A DNA stretch of 64,000 bases from an uncultured Rivibacter sp. Lineage in GTDB: Bacteria > Pseudomonadota > Gammaproteobacteria > Burkholderiales > Burkholderiaceae. Location: assembly GCA_946480925.1 (NCBI GenBank), contig CAMLLU010000004.1, forward strand, positions 95,170 to 159,169. The letters run 5' to 3'. A program made the translations under genes and the position numbers. Numbering within the stretch: the stretch's first letter is position 1; each line of letters opens with the position of its first letter. Below, piece after piece: positions 38,225 through 48,087 of this stretch. The notes under the pieces are model-generated. The model was not told the DNA's origin. It worked only from the letters and a program-made list of their open reading frames with translations, and searched no databases.

Positions 38225-41200
38225 ATGAATCCAGACCCGCAGCTGCAGCAGCCAGACAAGACACAACGCCTGCACGTGCTGGAGCAATTGCGCGTGCTCG
38301 ACACACAGGACGAGCCCGCCTACGACGCCATCGCCCGGCTGGCCGCCAGTTTGATCGGCTGCCCCATTGCGCTGGTGAGCCTGGTGGACGAGCACCGCGT
38401 GTGGTTCAAGGCTCGGGTGGGAGCAAAGATCCACGAGGTACCGAGCGACGCGGCGTTCTGCGTACAGGCCCTCGCGAGCGACGAGGTGTTCGTCGTTCTC
38501 GACGCCAGCGTCGATGCGCGATTCGCTGCACACCCCACGGTGGCGGGCGCACCGCGCCTGCGCTTCTACGCCGGCGCGCCCATCAGCGTGGCCGGCTGCC
38601 GCATCGGCACCGTGAGCGTGATGTCGCCCGAGGTACACGGCCTCTCGTTGCGTGACCGCGAGGTGCTGAAAGACCTGGCCAGCGCCGCCAGCGCCTTGCT
38701 CGAGGCCCGCCTGCGTGAGCGGCGCTCCCGCAAGGAAGAAGAAACCGTGAGGCAGGCAGCCGCGGCACTGGCCGCGCAGCAAGCACGTTCACACGAAGTG
38801 CAGGTGCAGCTCGGCGCCATGCTGGCTGCGGTGCCCGACCTGTGGTTCCTGATGGACCACGAAGGCCGGTATTTGCAGTGCAGCACGCCCGGCCATCCGA
38901 TGCTGCCGCTGCCTTTCGAGCAGATGCAAGGTCGGCTCCTGCAAGAGGTGCTGCCGACGCCCTTGGCCAGCATGATCGCGCGGGCCATCGCCACGGCACT
39001 GCAGAGCGGGCAGGTGCAGCGCGTCGAATACGAACGCGTCACGCCCGATGGCGTGGCACGGCACCTGGAAGTGCGCATCTCGCCGACGCAGGACGGCCGC
39101 ACGCTGCACCTGGTGCGTGACCTGACCGATCTGCGCATGCTCGAGCGCGACGTGCTGGTGATGCAGCGCGTGCTCGAAGCCGATGCCTCGCTGCCCATCA
39201 CGGTGGCCGACGCCACACTGCCCGACCAGCCGCTCATCTACGTGAATCCGGCCTTCGAGCGCCTGTCGGGCTATCGACGCGAGGAGGTGATCGGCCACAA
39301 CTGCCGCTTCCTCAACGCCGGCTATCGCGACCAGCCAGCGCTTGACGAGCTGCGCCGGGCGCTGGCGGCGGGGCAGCCCTGCACGGTTCTATTGCGCAAC
39401 GCACGCAAAGACGGCAGCGCCTTCATCAACGAGCTGCACGTCGCGGCGATCCGCGACGTGGCCGGTCGCATCACGCACTTCATCGGCGTGCACAACGACG
39501 TGACCGAGCGCACGCGCGCGGCCGAAAAGCTGCGCGTGAGTGAGGAGCTGTATCGCTCGGTGGCCGGCGCCATCAGTGATGGGCTGCTGGTGCTGACGCA
39601 GGACCACGGCGTGGCGGCCATCAACCCGGCGGGCTGCCGCATCCTCGGCGTGCGGCAGGACGAGGTGGTGGGCCAGCTGCATGCGCCACCCTTGCAACTG
39701 CTCGATGAGGAGCTGGCTCCCGTGCCGCCCCGCGCTCATCCGGTATGGGCGGTACTGTCCGGCGGGCCGCCGTTGCTGGACCGCGCGTTCGCGCTGCGCC
39801 GCCCCGACGGCGACCTGCGCTGGCTCAGCGTGAGCTGCCAGCCGCTGCGGCTGCAGCCTGAAGACCTGCCTTTCTCGGTGGTGGTGACCTTTCGCGACAT
39901 CACCGAGCAGCGCCGCGCGGAGCAGGCCTTGGCCGCCAGCGAGGAACGCTGGAAGTTCGCGCTCGAAGGCAGCGGCGACGGCGTGTGGGACTACGACGAA
40001 GACAGCGACGCCGTCTTCTACTCGCGGCGCTGGCAAAAGATGCTCGGCTACGCCGAGCACGAGATCGCGCCGTTGCTGTCGGAATGGCACGAGCGCGTGC
40101 ACGCCGACGACAAGCCGCGCGTGTTGGAAGAAATCCGCCGCTACCGCGCCGGCGAGATCCCGGCCTACGAGATCGAGTACCGCCTGCGCCACCGTGAAGG
40201 GCATGACGTGTGGGTGCTCGACCGCGGCAAGATCGTCGAACGCCGTGCCGATGGCTCGCCGCGCCGCCTGGTGGGCACGCACCGCGACGTGACGCGCCAG
40301 AAGCTCACCGAAGAGGCGCTGCGCGACAAGCAGGCGGCCGAGCTGGCCAACCGCGCAAAAACCGAGTTCCTGTCGCGCATGAGCCATGAGATGCGCACAC
40401 CGCTGAACGCCGTGATCGGCTTCGCTCAGCTGCTCAAGCTGCAGCAAAGCCCTGCAGTCGGCAACCGGCCGAGCTATGCCGACCACATCCTGCAGGCCGG
40501 CCAGCATCTGCTGGCATTGGTCAACGACGTGCTCGATCTGCAGCAGGTCGAAGAAGGCCGGCTGTCGCTGAACCTGGCGCCCGTGGCCTTGACCGAGCTG
40601 GCCGCACGCTGCACCGAGCTGCTGGCGCCCACGGCCCAGGCCCGCGGCGTGAACTGCATCAACGCCGTGACCGAAACGGCCGCACGCGTGTGGGCCGACA
40701 AGCAAAGGCTGCGACAGGTGCTGCTCAACGTCGCCTCCAACGCCATCAAGTACAACCGCCCCGGCGGCCAGATGCGCCTTTCCGTGGAGCCGGCCGGCGA
40801 CGAACGGCTGGCCCTGCTCGTCGAAGACAACGGCTACGGCATGACCGACGAACAGATGAGCCGGCTGTTCCAGCCCTTCGAGCGCCTGGGCCGCGAAACC
40901 TCGGCCATCGAAGGCACCGGGCTGGGCCTCATCATCGCGCGCAGCCTCGTGCAGGAAATGGGTGGTAGCCTCACCGTCGCCAGCCGCCCGGGCGTGGGCA
41001 CGCGCGTGCGCATCGAGCTGCCCGCACCACCGGAAGGGCCGCGTAGCGAGCACGGCCTCTTCGTTTCGTCGATGCAAGGCCTGCTGCACGACCAGGAACG
41101 AAAGGAACCCGACCGCATGCGCATGCTTTACGTCGAAGACAACCGTATCAACGCCTTGCTGTTCGAAGAGACCCTGAAACTGCGCAGCCACATCGAGCTG

Positions 41201-41485
41201 CGCGTCGCCGAAGACGGCGACGAAGCCCATGCGATTGCCAGCGAATGGCGGCCCGACGTGCTGGTACTCGACGCCCACCTGCCTGGCCTCACCGGCTACG
41301 AGGTGCTCCAGCAACTGCGACAGCTGCCCGGTCTGGCCGAGGTGCCGGCTTTCATGTGTTCGGCCGACGCGATGCCTGAAGACGTGCAACGCGCGCTGGC
41401 CGCCGGCTTCATCGGCTACTGGACCAAGCCCATCGACGTTAACCAGGTGATGGCCGACCTCGACGTGCTGCAGCAGCACTCATGA
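38225..41485 (+). CDS. Hybrid histidine kinase: GAF-PAS-LOV-PAS-PAS-HisKA-HATPase-REC, probable blue-light sensor
   Basis: 1086 residues, no membrane segment, so a cytoplasmic sensor. GAF domain about 17-160; PAS about 198-305. A LOV-type PAS (about 318-428) has [10 protein letters not shown] with photoactive Cys360 and flavin-contact Asn392 (RNARKDG) and Asn402 (NELH). Two substitutions stand out: Asn364 in place of the usual Gln after NCRFL, and His423 ([10 protein letters not shown]) where photoreceptors have the signalling Gln. Two more PAS domains (about 440-560, 572-690) follow. HisKA has His721 in [14 protein letters not shown]; the ATPase has [10 protein letters not shown] and [13 protein letters not shown]. 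The receiver (about 966-1083) has Asp1016 in [10 protein letters not shown]. The gene overlaps hemH by 4 bp. Confidence 0.88.
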   Translation: MNPDPQLQQPDKTQRLHVLEQLRVLDTQDEPAYDAIARLAASLIGCPIALVSLVDEHRVWFKARVGAKIHEVPSDAAFCVQALASDEVFVVLDASVDARFAAHPTVAGAPRLRFYAGAPISVAGCRIGTVSVMSPEVHGLSLRDREVLKDLASAASALLEARLRERRSRKEEETVRQAAAALAAQQARSHEVQVQLGAMLAAVPDLWFLMDHEGRYLQCSTPGHPMLPLPFEQMQGRLLQEVLPTPLASMIARAIATALQSGQVQRVEYERVTPDGVARHLEVRISPTQDGRTLHLVRDLTDLRMLERDVLVMQRVLEADASLPITVADATLPDQPLIYVNPAFERLSGYRREEVIGHNCRFLNAGYRDQPALDELRRALAAGQPCTVLLRNARKDGSAFINELHVAAIRDVAGRITHFIGVHNDVTERTRAAEKLRVSEELYRSVAGAISDGLLVLTQDHGVAAINPAGCRILGVRQDEVVGQLHAPPLQLLDEELAPVPPRAHPVWAVLSGGPPLLDRAFALRRPDGDLRWLSVSCQPLRLQPEDLPFSVVVTFRDITEQRRAEQALAASEERWKFALEGSGDGVWDYDEDSDAVFYSRRWQKMLGYAEHEIAPLLSEWHERVHADDKPRVLEEIRRYRAGEIPAYEIEYRLRHREGHDVWVLDRGKIVERRADGSPRRLVGTHRDVTRQKLTEEALRDKQAAELANRAKTEFLSRMSHEMRTPLNAVIGFAQLLKLQQSPAVGNRPSYADHILQAGQHLLALVNDVLDLQQVEEGRLSLNLAPVALTELAARCTELLAPTAQARGVNCINAVTETAARVWADKQRLRQVLLNVASNAIKYNRPGGQMRLSVEPAGDERLALLVEDNGYGMTDEQMSRLFQPFERLGRETSAIEGTGLGLIIARSLVQEMGGSLTVASRPGVGTRVRIELPAPPEGPRSEHGLFVSSMQGLLHDQERKEPDRMRMLYVEDNRINALLFEETLKLRSHIELRVAEDGDEAHAIASEWRPDVLVLDAHLPGLTGYEVLQQLRQLPGLAEVPAFMCSADAMPEDVQRALAAGFIGYWTKPIDVNQVMADLDVLQQHS

Positions 41486-42576
41486 AGTTCCGCCCCGAAC
41501 CCGAGCACCGGCATGGCGAGGCGGGGCGCACCGGCGTGCTGCTGGTCAATCTCGGCACGCCCGACGCGCCCACCGCACCGGCGGTGCGCCGCTACCTGGC
41601 CGAATTCCTGGGCGACCCGCGCGTGGTGGAGATTCCGGCCTTCGTGTGGAAGCCCATCCTGCACGGGATCATCCTGCGCACCCGGCCGGCACAGTCGGCC
41701 GCCAAGTACGCCAGCATCTGGATGCCCGAAGGTTCGCCGCTGGCGGTGTGGACGGCAAAGCAGGCCACCCTGCTGCGCGGCTACCTCGGCGAGCGCGGCC
41801 ACCGCGTGCTGGTGCGCCACGCCATGCGCTACGGGCAGCCTGGCGTCGCCACCCAGCTCGACGCGTTGAAGGCCGAAGGTGCGGAGCGCGTGCTGGTGCT
41901 GCCGCTGTACCCGCAGTATTCGGGCACCACCACCGCCAGCGTGTTCGACGCCGTACAAAGCTGGGCCCGCCGCACGCGCCGCTTGCCCGAGCTGCGCTTC
42001 GTGAACCGTTACCACGACGAGCCGCTGTACATCGAGGCGCTCGCCAAGCGCATCATTTCGCACTGGATGGCGCACGGCCGCCCAGAGCGCCTCGTGCTGA
42101 GCTTTCACGGCGTGCCGCGCCGCACGCTGGAGCTGGGTGACCCCTACCACTGCGAATGCCACAAGACCGCGCGGCTGCTGGCAGCGCGCCTGGGGCTGTC
42201 GGCGCAGGAAGTGGTGGTCACCTTCCAGAGCCGCTTCGGCAAGGCCGAGTGGCTCAAGCCCTACACCGAACCCACGCTGGTGGAGCTGGCCAAAAGCGGT
42301 GTGAAGCGCGTGGACGTGGCCTGCCCCGGCTTTGCAAGCGACTGCCTCGAAACGCTGGAAGAAATCTCGCAGGAGGCGCGTGAGTCCTTCCTGCACGCCG
42401 GCGGGCAGGAGTTTCACTACGTGCCCTGCCTGAACGACCAGCCCGAGTGGATTGCAGCGCTGTGCCACATCGCGATGCGTCACATGGCTGGCTGGCCCAC
42501 CCAGCCGGTGCCGGGTGACGAAGCCGCGCTCGAACAGCAGCGCAAGCGCGCGCTGGCGCTGGGCGCGCCGCGCTGA
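41482..42576 (+). CDS. hemH: Ferrochelatase
   Basis: Inserts ferrous iron into protoporphyrin IX, the last step of heme synthesis. 364 residues. [20 protein letters not shown] is at the N-terminus; [15 protein letters not shown] and [19 protein letters not shown] follow; [20 protein letters not shown] carries the catalytic His; [15 protein letters not shown] carries the conserved Glu region. No C-terminal extension. Its ATG overlaps the stop of the hybrid kinase by 4 bp, so it is probably expressed from the same transcript; in many Burkholderiales hemH lies instead near hrcA. Confidence 0.95.
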   Translation: MKFRPEPEHRHGEAGRTGVLLVNLGTPDAPTAPAVRRYLAEFLGDPRVVEIPAFVWKPILHGIILRTRPAQSAAKYASIWMPEGSPLAVWTAKQATLLRGYLGERGHRVLVRHAMRYGQPGVATQLDALKAEGAERVLVLPLYPQYSGTTTASVFDAVQSWARRTRRLPELRFVNRYHDEPLYIEALAKRIISHWMAHGRPERLVLSFHGVPRRTLELGDPYHCECHKTARLLAARLGLSAQEVVVTFQSRFGKAEWLKPYTEPTLVELAKSGVKRVDVACPGFASDCLETLEEISQEARESFLHAGGQEFHYVPCLNDQPEWIAALCHIAMRHMAGWPTQPVPGDEAALEQQRKRALALGAPR

Positions 42577-42579
42577 ACT

Positions 42580-43302
42580 TCAGGCGGCGCCACCAGTGCC
42601 GCTGGTGCTCTGGCGATTGCGCGCCGTGCGCCAGCCCTCCGGTACCTGGATCAAGTGCAAGAGCACCTGCTCGCGCTTGGCGTCCTGGTTGCTGAGTGCA
42701 GCGTACTTGTCGTACAGCGCATCCATCTCGGCTTGCAATGCCGCGCGCTCCGCTTCGGTGAGCCACAGCCGAGCCCAGTAGTAGATGAAGTCGTCGCGCA
42801 GCGTTGAACCTGGCTTGGGCATGATCGTCGAGAACACACCGCTCGCACCGCTGGCGGTGATGCACAGCTCCAGCTCGTGCGACTGCCGCTCGAGCGATTC
42901 GGCCAGCGCCGTCAGCGCATGCTGCTTCCAGCGCGAGTGGAAGTTCTCGAACACGTCTTCATAGCTCGCCAGCGGCGCGTTCATCAAGCCCACACGCAGC
43001 TTGTCGGCCACACAGCGGTAGAAGCGCAGCTTGTGCCGCGGGCGTTTCTCGACGTGCACTTCACGGATCAACCCGACGGCCAGCAGCCGGTCGATCCAGT
43101 AGCTCATCACGTTCTTCTTGATGCCCAGTTCCCGCGCGGCGCCGGCGAGGTCAGTGCTCTTGCCGAGAAAGGGCTTGAGGTACTGGCGCTTCTTCGGGTA
43201 CCACAGCACTTCGATGGCGTCGGGTTCGTTCACCAGCAGTTCGCCGGCCACCGGCCAGTCCGTCGATGTTTCCGACACGTCGATTTCTCTTCCCTGCGTC
43301 AT
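42580..43302 (-). CDS. Winged-helix (ArsR-like) transcriptional regulator
   Basis: 240 residues. The N-terminal winged-helix region (about 25-100) includes PFLGKSTDLAGAARELGIKK as helix-turn-helix and VMSYWIDRLLAVGLIREVHV into the wing. The C-terminal part is helical, with an LWLTEAERAALQAEMDALYD segment; no known ligand domain is recognised. The ATG at 43302 is preferred over GTG 43317. It converges closely with hemH (3-bp gap) and is divergent from the lipoprotein gene, with a 7-bp dyad in the 101-bp intergenic region that may be its operator. Confidence 0.75.
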   Translation of the reverse strand: MTQGREIDVSETSTDWPVAGELLVNEPDAIEVLWYPKKRQYLKPFLGKSTDLAGAARELGIKKNVMSYWIDRLLAVGLIREVHVEKRPRHKLRFYRCVADKLRVGLMNAPLASYEDVFENFHSRWKQHALTALAESLERQSHELELCITASGASGVFSTIMPKPGSTLRDDFIYYWARLWLTEAERAALQAEMDALYDKYAALSNQDAKREQVLLHLIQVPEGWRTARNRQSTSGTGGAA

Positions 43303-43323
43303 GCCGAATGAACCCACCGTTCA

Positions 43324-43346
43324 GATTCAACACTCCGTTTTGAATC
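43324..43346. promoter_or_regulatory. Inverted-repeat operator candidate in the divergent regulator/lipoprotein region
   Basis: GATTCAA and its exact complement TTGAATC are separated by nine bases. The dyad is 22 bp from the regulator start and 57 bp before the lipoprotein start. The placement suits autoregulation together with control of the divergent gene. Confidence 0.4.
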
Positions 43347-43403
43347 GTGGGCGCCCTAGCCTCCTGCGCCTCGACAACAGCTTGCAGGAAGGAAAGGATT
43401 GTC

Positions 43404-44426
43404 ATGAGGAACGTCGCGTCGAAAGCCTGGCTCGCAGCCCTAGTTGTAGGGATGTGCCTCGTAACAGCATGTGGTGGTGGTGGTGGCGATGACGAGACCG
43501 GAGGCGGCAACCCGCCGCCGAACGGCAGCCCGCCAGTCACCGGCGAACACCAGCCCGGCCGCCTGTGGCACGACAACTATGCGCTCGACTACCGGGACGG
43601 CACGCAGATCGCTTCGGCCAACGGCGCGCCGTTGCAGGTCACGGCCAAGCTGGTCGCGCGGCCCTGGCCCGATGGCAATCAGTACGCCACCGCCGACTGG
43701 AACGTCTATGACGACTACACCGACGTCTCGATCGTCGAGACGTCCAACAGCCAGACGCGCTACAGACTCAACGTGGACGGCTACTTCCGCAACATCCGCC
43801 CGTCGCCCGCGAGCAAAGACGTCATCTCCGCCGCCTGGGGCGAGGACTCCACGTCGCCGGCCGACCATGTGTTCGTAGACCTTGCCACCATGACGGTGCT
43901 CACCCGCATCGACGCCGCCACCGGCCCGGTCAACTGGCTCCCCGACGGCCGCTTCCTGCTGATCACGCCCAATGGCCAGGTTTCGGTGGGGCAGCCCGGC
44001 ACGCCAGGCCTGCAGCCGCTGGGCACCCTGCCGCTGCCGGCCGCACACGTGGTGGGCGACTTCTGGGTCAACCGCCAAGGCACCCAGATGGCCGTGCAGC
44101 TGCTCACCGAATCAGGCGGCTCGACGGAATCCGACCTGTGGGTGTCGGGCCTGGACGGCAGCAGCTTCGCCCGCCTGACGCAGACCAAGCTCAGCCACAT
44201 CGCCCGATGGTCACCCGACGGCACGCGCATCGCGTTCGACGTGGACACCGGCTACTTCTGCAACGGCGTCGGCTGCATGGGCACTTGCGAGGTGTGGCAC
44301 GCAGCCGCTACAGACCGCAACGTGCGCGCGCTGCCCGCCGTGGGCGACGCGTTGCGCTTTCGCGTGAAAGACCGCTCAGGCAGAGAGCAGGTGCTGGGCT
44401 GCGACCTGCACGGCTGGACCGATTGA
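43404..44426 (+). CDS. Lipoprotein with TolB/WD40-like beta-propeller repeats
   Basis: 340 residues. The signal ends in the lipobox LVTAC, lipid Cys23, followed by a Gly run and a Gly/Pro/Asn-rich linker (about 24-46). The rest contains propeller-like blades: NIRPSPASKDVISAAWGEDS, GPVNWLPDGRFLLITPNGQV and HIARWSPDGTRIAFDVDTGY, the last being the classic TolB/PD40 pattern. Four cysteines lie near the C-terminus (CNGVGCMGTC and LGCDLHG) and could form disulfides. The ATG at 43404 is preceded by GGAAAGGA. No function is recognised; it may belong to the divergent regulator's regulon. Confidence 0.75.
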   Translation: MRNVASKAWLAALVVGMCLVTACGGGGGDDETGGGNPPPNGSPPVTGEHQPGRLWHDNYALDYRDGTQIASANGAPLQVTAKLVARPWPDGNQYATADWNVYDDYTDVSIVETSNSQTRYRLNVDGYFRNIRPSPASKDVISAAWGEDSTSPADHVFVDLATMTVLTRIDAATGPVNWLPDGRFLLITPNGQVSVGQPGTPGLQPLGTLPLPAAHVVGDFWVNRQGTQMAVQLLTESGGSTESDLWVSGLDGSSFARLTQTKLSHIARWSPDGTRIAFDVDTGYFCNGVGCMGTCEVWHAAATDRNVRALPAVGDALRFRVKDRSGREQVLGCDLHGWTD

Positions 44427-44590
44427 GCTGCAGTCCGAAATGCATCAGGTCCAGACTGCAGCGACGCTGTGCTGACCTGTGATCGCTCATTTCTCTATTA
44501 GCAATTCCCCTAGGTATCGCAACAGCCCGCTGACAGCTTAAGTCTCGACCATCATTGAATCCGCCTTAACAGCTTACAGAGGAGTCATTG

Positions 44591-44665
44591 ATGAGTTGTA
44601 CCTCCATAACGAGCGCGGCATTACTGGTGGCCCGCGACCTCAAGCTTGCGGGGGCACAACCATGA
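44591..44665 (+). CDS. Small ORF overlapping tctB (24-residue leader peptide candidate)
   Basis: ATG 44591 is preceded by AGAGGAG at a good distance. The ORF reads MSCTSITSAALLVARDLKLA and four more residues, and ends in TGA overlapping the tctB ATG by 4 bp. tctB itself has only a weak ribosome site (GGGGGCACAACC). Ribosomes terminating here would be positioned to start tctB. The peptide has no recognised similarity. Alternatively the AGAGGAG belongs to a TTG-started, N-terminally extended tctB (44596). Confidence 0.45.
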   Translation: MSCTSITSAALLVARDLKLAGAQP

Positions 44666-45156
44666 AACGCACCGAATTGGCTGTGGGCGCCGGCACCGCC
44701 GGGGTCGGCCTGTTCGTCATCGCAGGAGCGACCGGCATCTCCAGCGAAGCTGGCTATGCCGGCGTCGGCCCGAACTTCCTGCCCTACGTGGTAGGCGTGA
44801 TGGTGCTGATCTGCGGAGGCTTCCTGGTGTGGGAAGCCCTGAGCGGCGGGTTCCGCAGCATGGAGGAACCCTCGGGCGCCGAAACCGCCGACTGGGCCTC
44901 GTTCGCGTGGATGAGCGCCGGCATCCTGCTCAATGCCGCGCTGATCGAGAAGATCGGCTTCATCCTGAGCTGCGCACTGTGCTTCCTGCTGGCCGTGCAA
45001 GGCATGCGCCGCTCGCAAGGCGTGCGTGACTTCAGCGCACGCAGCTGGCTGCTTTCTGCCCTGACCGGCATTGCCATCTCGGCACCGGTGTACTGGCTGT
45101 TCACCAAGCTCCTGGCCATCAACCTGCCAGGGCTCACTTCCACCGGGTGGCTGTAA
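44662..45156 (+). CDS. tctB: Tripartite tricarboxylate transporter small membrane subunit TctB
   Basis: 164-residue inner-membrane subunit with four predicted helices: [59 protein letters not shown] with [14 protein letters not shown], and [20 protein letters not shown]. The [12 protein letters not shown] segment is family-typical. ATG 44662 is chosen; an upstream small ORF overlaps it by 4 bp. Its TAA overlaps the tctA ATG by one base. Confidence 0.9.
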   Translation: MKRTELAVGAGTAGVGLFVIAGATGISSEAGYAGVGPNFLPYVVGVMVLICGGFLVWEALSGGFRSMEEPSGAETADWASFAWMSAGILLNAALIEKIGFILSCALCFLLAVQGMRRSQGVRDFSARSWLLSALTGIAISAPVYWLFTKLLAINLPGLTSTGWL

Positions 45157-46670
45157 TGGATGTTCTGACCCAACTGATGCACGGCTTCGCCACTGCGGCG
45201 ACGCCGATCAACCTGCTGTGGGCGCTGCTGGGCTGTACGCTCGGCACCGCCATCGGCGTGCTTCCCGGCATCGGCCCGGCCACCGCCGTGGCCATGCTGC
45301 TGCCCATCACGATGACGGTGGAGCCCACCGCCTCGATGATCTTCTTCGCCGGCATCTACTACGGCGCCATGTACGGTGGCTCCACCACCTCGATCCTGAT
45401 GAACACGCCCGGCGAAGCCGGCTCGATGGTGACGGCACTCGAAGGCAACAAGATGGCCAAGCACGGCCGCGCGGGCGCCGCGCTGGCCACTGCGGCCATC
45501 GGCTCGTTCGTAGCCGGCACGATCGCAACCGTGGTGGTCACGATCGCGGCACCCGTGGTCGCCAACTTCGCCGTGAAGCTAGGCCCGCCCGAGTACTTCA
45601 TGCTCATGCTGCTGGCCTTCACGACCGTCAGTTCCGTACTCGGCAAGAGCACGCTGCGCGGCATCACCGCCCTGGCCATCGGCCTGGCACTGGGCCTGGT
45701 CGGCATTGACCAGATCACGGGCCAGGTGCGTTACGCGGCTGGCGTGCCCGAGCTGATGGACGGCATCGAAGTCGTGCTCATCGCGGTGGGGCTGTTCGCC
45801 GTGGCCGAGGCCCTGTATGTGGTGCTGTACGAAGGCCGCGCACAGGAGTCGCAGAACAAGATGAGCCGAGTGCACATGTCGCGCGACGAATGGCGCCGTT
45901 CATGGCCGGCCTGGCTGCGCGCCACCTTCATCGGCCTGCCGTTCGGGTGCATCCCGGCCGGCGGCAGCGAAATTCCGACCTTCCTGAGCTACGCGACCGA
46001 AAAGAAGCTCTCCAAGCACAAGAGCGAATTCGGCACCACCGGTGCCATCGAAGGCGTGGCCGGCCCCGAAGCAGCCAACAACGCGGCCATCACCGCAACG
46101 CTGATCCCGCTGCTCACGCTGGGCATCCCGACCTCCAACACCACCGCCATCCTGCTGGGCGCCTTCCAGAACTACGGTATCCAGCCCGGCCCGCAACTGC
46201 TCGACACAAACTCGAGCTTGGTGTGGGCGCTGATCGCGTCGCTGTACATCGGCAACGTGATGCTGTTGGTGCTGAACTTGCCGCTGGTGGGCCTGTGGGT
46301 CAAGCTGCTGAAGGTGCCCAAGGCGCCGCTGTATGCCGGCATCCTGATCTTCGCGACCGTGGGCGTGTACGGCATGCGCCAGTCGATGTTCGACCTGTTC
46401 CTGCTCTATGCCATCGGCTTGCTGGGCGTGGTGATGCGGCGCTTCGACTTCCCGACCGCACCGGTCGTGGTGGGCATGATCCTTGGGCCACTTGCCGAAG
46501 CGCAGATGCGCAACGCACTGTCCATTGGCGAAGGCCGCTGGACGGTATTCGTGGAGCGCCCTCTGTCGCTGTTCCTGCTGGCGGTGATCGTGACGCTGCT
46601 GGTGCTGCCGCGAGTGCTCAAGCGCCTGAAGCGCCCCGCAGAAGGCGGCGACGCCACTGCACACGCCTGA
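45156..46670 (+). CDS. tctA: Tripartite tricarboxylate transporter large membrane subunit TctA
   Basis: 504-residue permease, about 11-12 membrane helices, for uptake of citrate-like carboxylates by ion gradient. Family motifs: [39 protein letters not shown] and later [20 protein letters not shown] and [24 protein letters not shown] nine bases upstream is an alternative start. It pairs with TctB and with the periplasmic TctC encoded convergently downstream. Ends with a strong terminator. Confidence 0.94.
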   Translation: MDVLTQLMHGFATAATPINLLWALLGCTLGTAIGVLPGIGPATAVAMLLPITMTVEPTASMIFFAGIYYGAMYGGSTTSILMNTPGEAGSMVTALEGNKMAKHGRAGAALATAAIGSFVAGTIATVVVTIAAPVVANFAVKLGPPEYFMLMLLAFTTVSSVLGKSTLRGITALAIGLALGLVGIDQITGQVRYAAGVPELMDGIEVVLIAVGLFAVAEALYVVLYEGRAQESQNKMSRVHMSRDEWRRSWPAWLRATFIGLPFGCIPAGGSEIPTFLSYATEKKLSKHKSEFGTTGAIEGVAGPEAANNAAITATLIPLLTLGIPTSNTTAILLGAFQNYGIQPGPQLLDTNSSLVWALIASLYIGNVMLLVLNLPLVGLWVKLLKVPKAPLYAGILIFATVGVYGMRQSMFDLFLLYAIGLLGVVMRRFDFPTAPVVVGMILGPLAEAQMRNALSIGEGRWTVFVERPLSLFLLAVIVTLLVLPRVLKRLKRPAEGGDATAHA

Positions 46671-46706
46671 TCTTTCCGGCGCTCACGAGCGCCGTTTTCG
46701 TCCACT

Positions 46707-46747
46707 CGCGGGCGGCTTCGACTTTCGAAGCCGCCCGCGTTTGTTTT
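46707..46747 (+). terminator. Intrinsic terminator of tctBA
   Basis: CGCGGGCGGCTTCG and CGAAGCCGCCCGCG form a perfect 14-bp stem with a 5-base loop, followed by TTTGTTTT. Confidence 0.88.
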
Positions 46748-46930
46748 GGGACCGACAGCGGGCAGACGACCCTCTACCCGGGCCCCGGGCACACAGGCCC
46801 TGGTTTCCCCTGCACACCTGCCGCAAACCGAAGCTGCGTACGTGGCCGACTCCGCGCCAGCAGTAGCTCTGCCCACCCCGGATGGCCGCCCCGGGACCGC
46901 ACATGCTCTGCTGCCGAGAGCAGCGCACAA

Positions 46931-46964
46931 CAAAAAAGGGCTGACGGTCAAACCGTCAGCCCTT
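46931..46964 (-). terminator. Intrinsic terminator of tctC
   Basis: AAGGGCTGACGGT and ACCGTCAGCCCTT form a perfect 13-bp stem with a 3-base loop. On the minus strand the hairpin is followed by TTTTG. It lies 37 bp after the tctC stop. Confidence 0.88.
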
Positions 46965-47000
46965 GAAGCCCTACCCTGCGGACCCAAGGCCCGCACGAGG

Positions 47001-47960
47001 TCAGATCATGCCGGCCTTCACCATCGTGACGCGCAGGTTGGCGAAGTCCTTGTCGACGAACTCCGCGAACTCCTGGCCCGTCAACAGGGCAGCAGTCCAG
47101 CCGTTCTTCTCGAGTGATTCGGCCCAGGCCTTCGACTTGGTGGCCTTGACGATCATGTCGACCAGTGCCTTCTGCTGCTGCGGCGTGATGCCAGCAGCAC
47201 CGTAGATGCCGCGCCAGTTGCCGATCTCGACGTTGATGCCCTGCTCCTTCAGCGTGGGCACGTTGATGCCCTTGACGCGCGAAGGCGCCGTGATGCCGAT
47301 GGCGCGCATCTTGCCGCTGTCGATGTACTGCTGGAACTCGCTGTAGCCGCTGCCGCCGACCGTGACGTTGCCGCCCAGGATGGCCGCGGTGGCCTCGCCA
47401 CCCCCACGGAAGGGCACGTAGTTGATCTTCGACGCATCGATGCCGGCTTCACGCGCGATCATGGCCGCAGCGATGTGCTCGGTGGAGCCACGCGAGCCGC
47501 CGCCCCACTTGATGCTGCCCGGATCCTTCTTGAACTGCTCGACCACGTCTTTCATCGTCTTGTACGGCGAGCTTTCTGGCAGCACGAAGACGTTGTATTC
47601 GGTGGTCAGGCGGGCGATCGGCGTGACCTGCGTGATCGACACGGGCGGCTTGCCAGTGATGATGCCGCCCAGCATCACGGCGCCCATCACCATGATGGCG
47701 TTCGGATCGCCCTTGCTGGCGTTGAAGAACTGCGCCAGTCCGATGGCACCTGCGGCACCACCCTTGTTTTCGTATTGAACCGACGTGGCAACGCCGGCGT
47801 CCTGCATGGCCTTGCCCAGTGCACGGCCGGTCGTGTCCCAGCCGCCGCCGGGGTTGGCCGGAATCATCATCTTGATGTTCGCGTTGGCCCGGGCCGTGAG
47901 CGGCAGGGCACCCGCCGCGGCGAGCGCGGCCATCGACTTCAGGAAGGTGTCTCGACGCAT
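47001..47960 (-). CDS. tctC: Tripartite tricarboxylate transporter substrate-binding protein TctC
   Basis: 319-residue periplasmic binding protein of the Bug/TctC family. Signal peptide about 1-26 (MAALAAAGALPLTARANA). PANPGGGWDTTGRALGKAMQ, QYENKGGAAGAIGLAQFF and KWGGGSRGSTEHIAAAMIAR are the typical ligand-pocket segments; the Asp that contacts ligand in Bug proteins falls in GGWDTTGR. Placed convergently to tctBA and divergently from tctDE. AAAAGGAGACAAC precedes the ATG. Substrate likely a di- or tricarboxylate. Confidence 0.92.
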   Translation of the reverse strand: MRRDTFLKSMAALAAAGALPLTARANANIKMMIPANPGGGWDTTGRALGKAMQDAGVATSVQYENKGGAAGAIGLAQFFNASKGDPNAIMVMGAVMLGGIITGKPPVSITQVTPIARLTTEYNVFVLPESSPYKTMKDVVEQFKKDPGSIKWGGGSRGSTEHIAAAMIAREAGIDASKINYVPFRGGGEATAAILGGNVTVGGSGYSEFQQYIDSGKMRAIGITAPSRVKGINVPTLKEQGINVEIGNWRGIYGAAGITPQQQKALVDMIVKATKSKAWAESLEKNGWTAALLTGQEFAEFVDKDFANLRVTMVKAGMI

Positions 47961-47974
47961 GTTGTCTCCTTTTG

Positions 47975-47998
47975 GATGGTTGAAGAAACGTAACCATC
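47975..47998. promoter_or_regulatory. Inverted repeat upstream of tctC
   Basis: GATGGTT and its complement AACCATC, spaced by 10 bases, lie 14-38 bp before the tctC ATG in the divergent tctC/tctD region. It could be a regulator site (TctD is the obvious candidate) or a leader hairpin. Confidence 0.3.
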
Positions 47999-48087
47999 GT
48001 GAGCCGGCTCCCTGTCAGGATGCTGTCCAAGTCATTGGGGGAAATGCTAATGTCGCCCGAGTCTCCCGCCCCTGAAATTCGCGCCCG

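Larger units (their letters stand above)
46671..47000. other. 330-bp convergent intergenic region between tctA and tctC
   Basis: It holds two back-to-back terminators, one for tctBA and one for tctC (listed separately). Between them, about 46750-46930, I see no gene, repeat or RNA structure that I can support. Confidence 0.5.

Noticed and set aside
39389..41479. Long minus-strand open frame opposite the hybrid kinase
   Set aside because: Antisense frame over conserved kinase domains; no family similarity.
44427..44462. 9-bp inverted repeat GCTGCAGTC/GACTGCAGC after the propeller lipoprotein gene
   Set aside because: The loop is 18 bases and no T-run follows, so it is not convincing as a terminator; no other role is evident.
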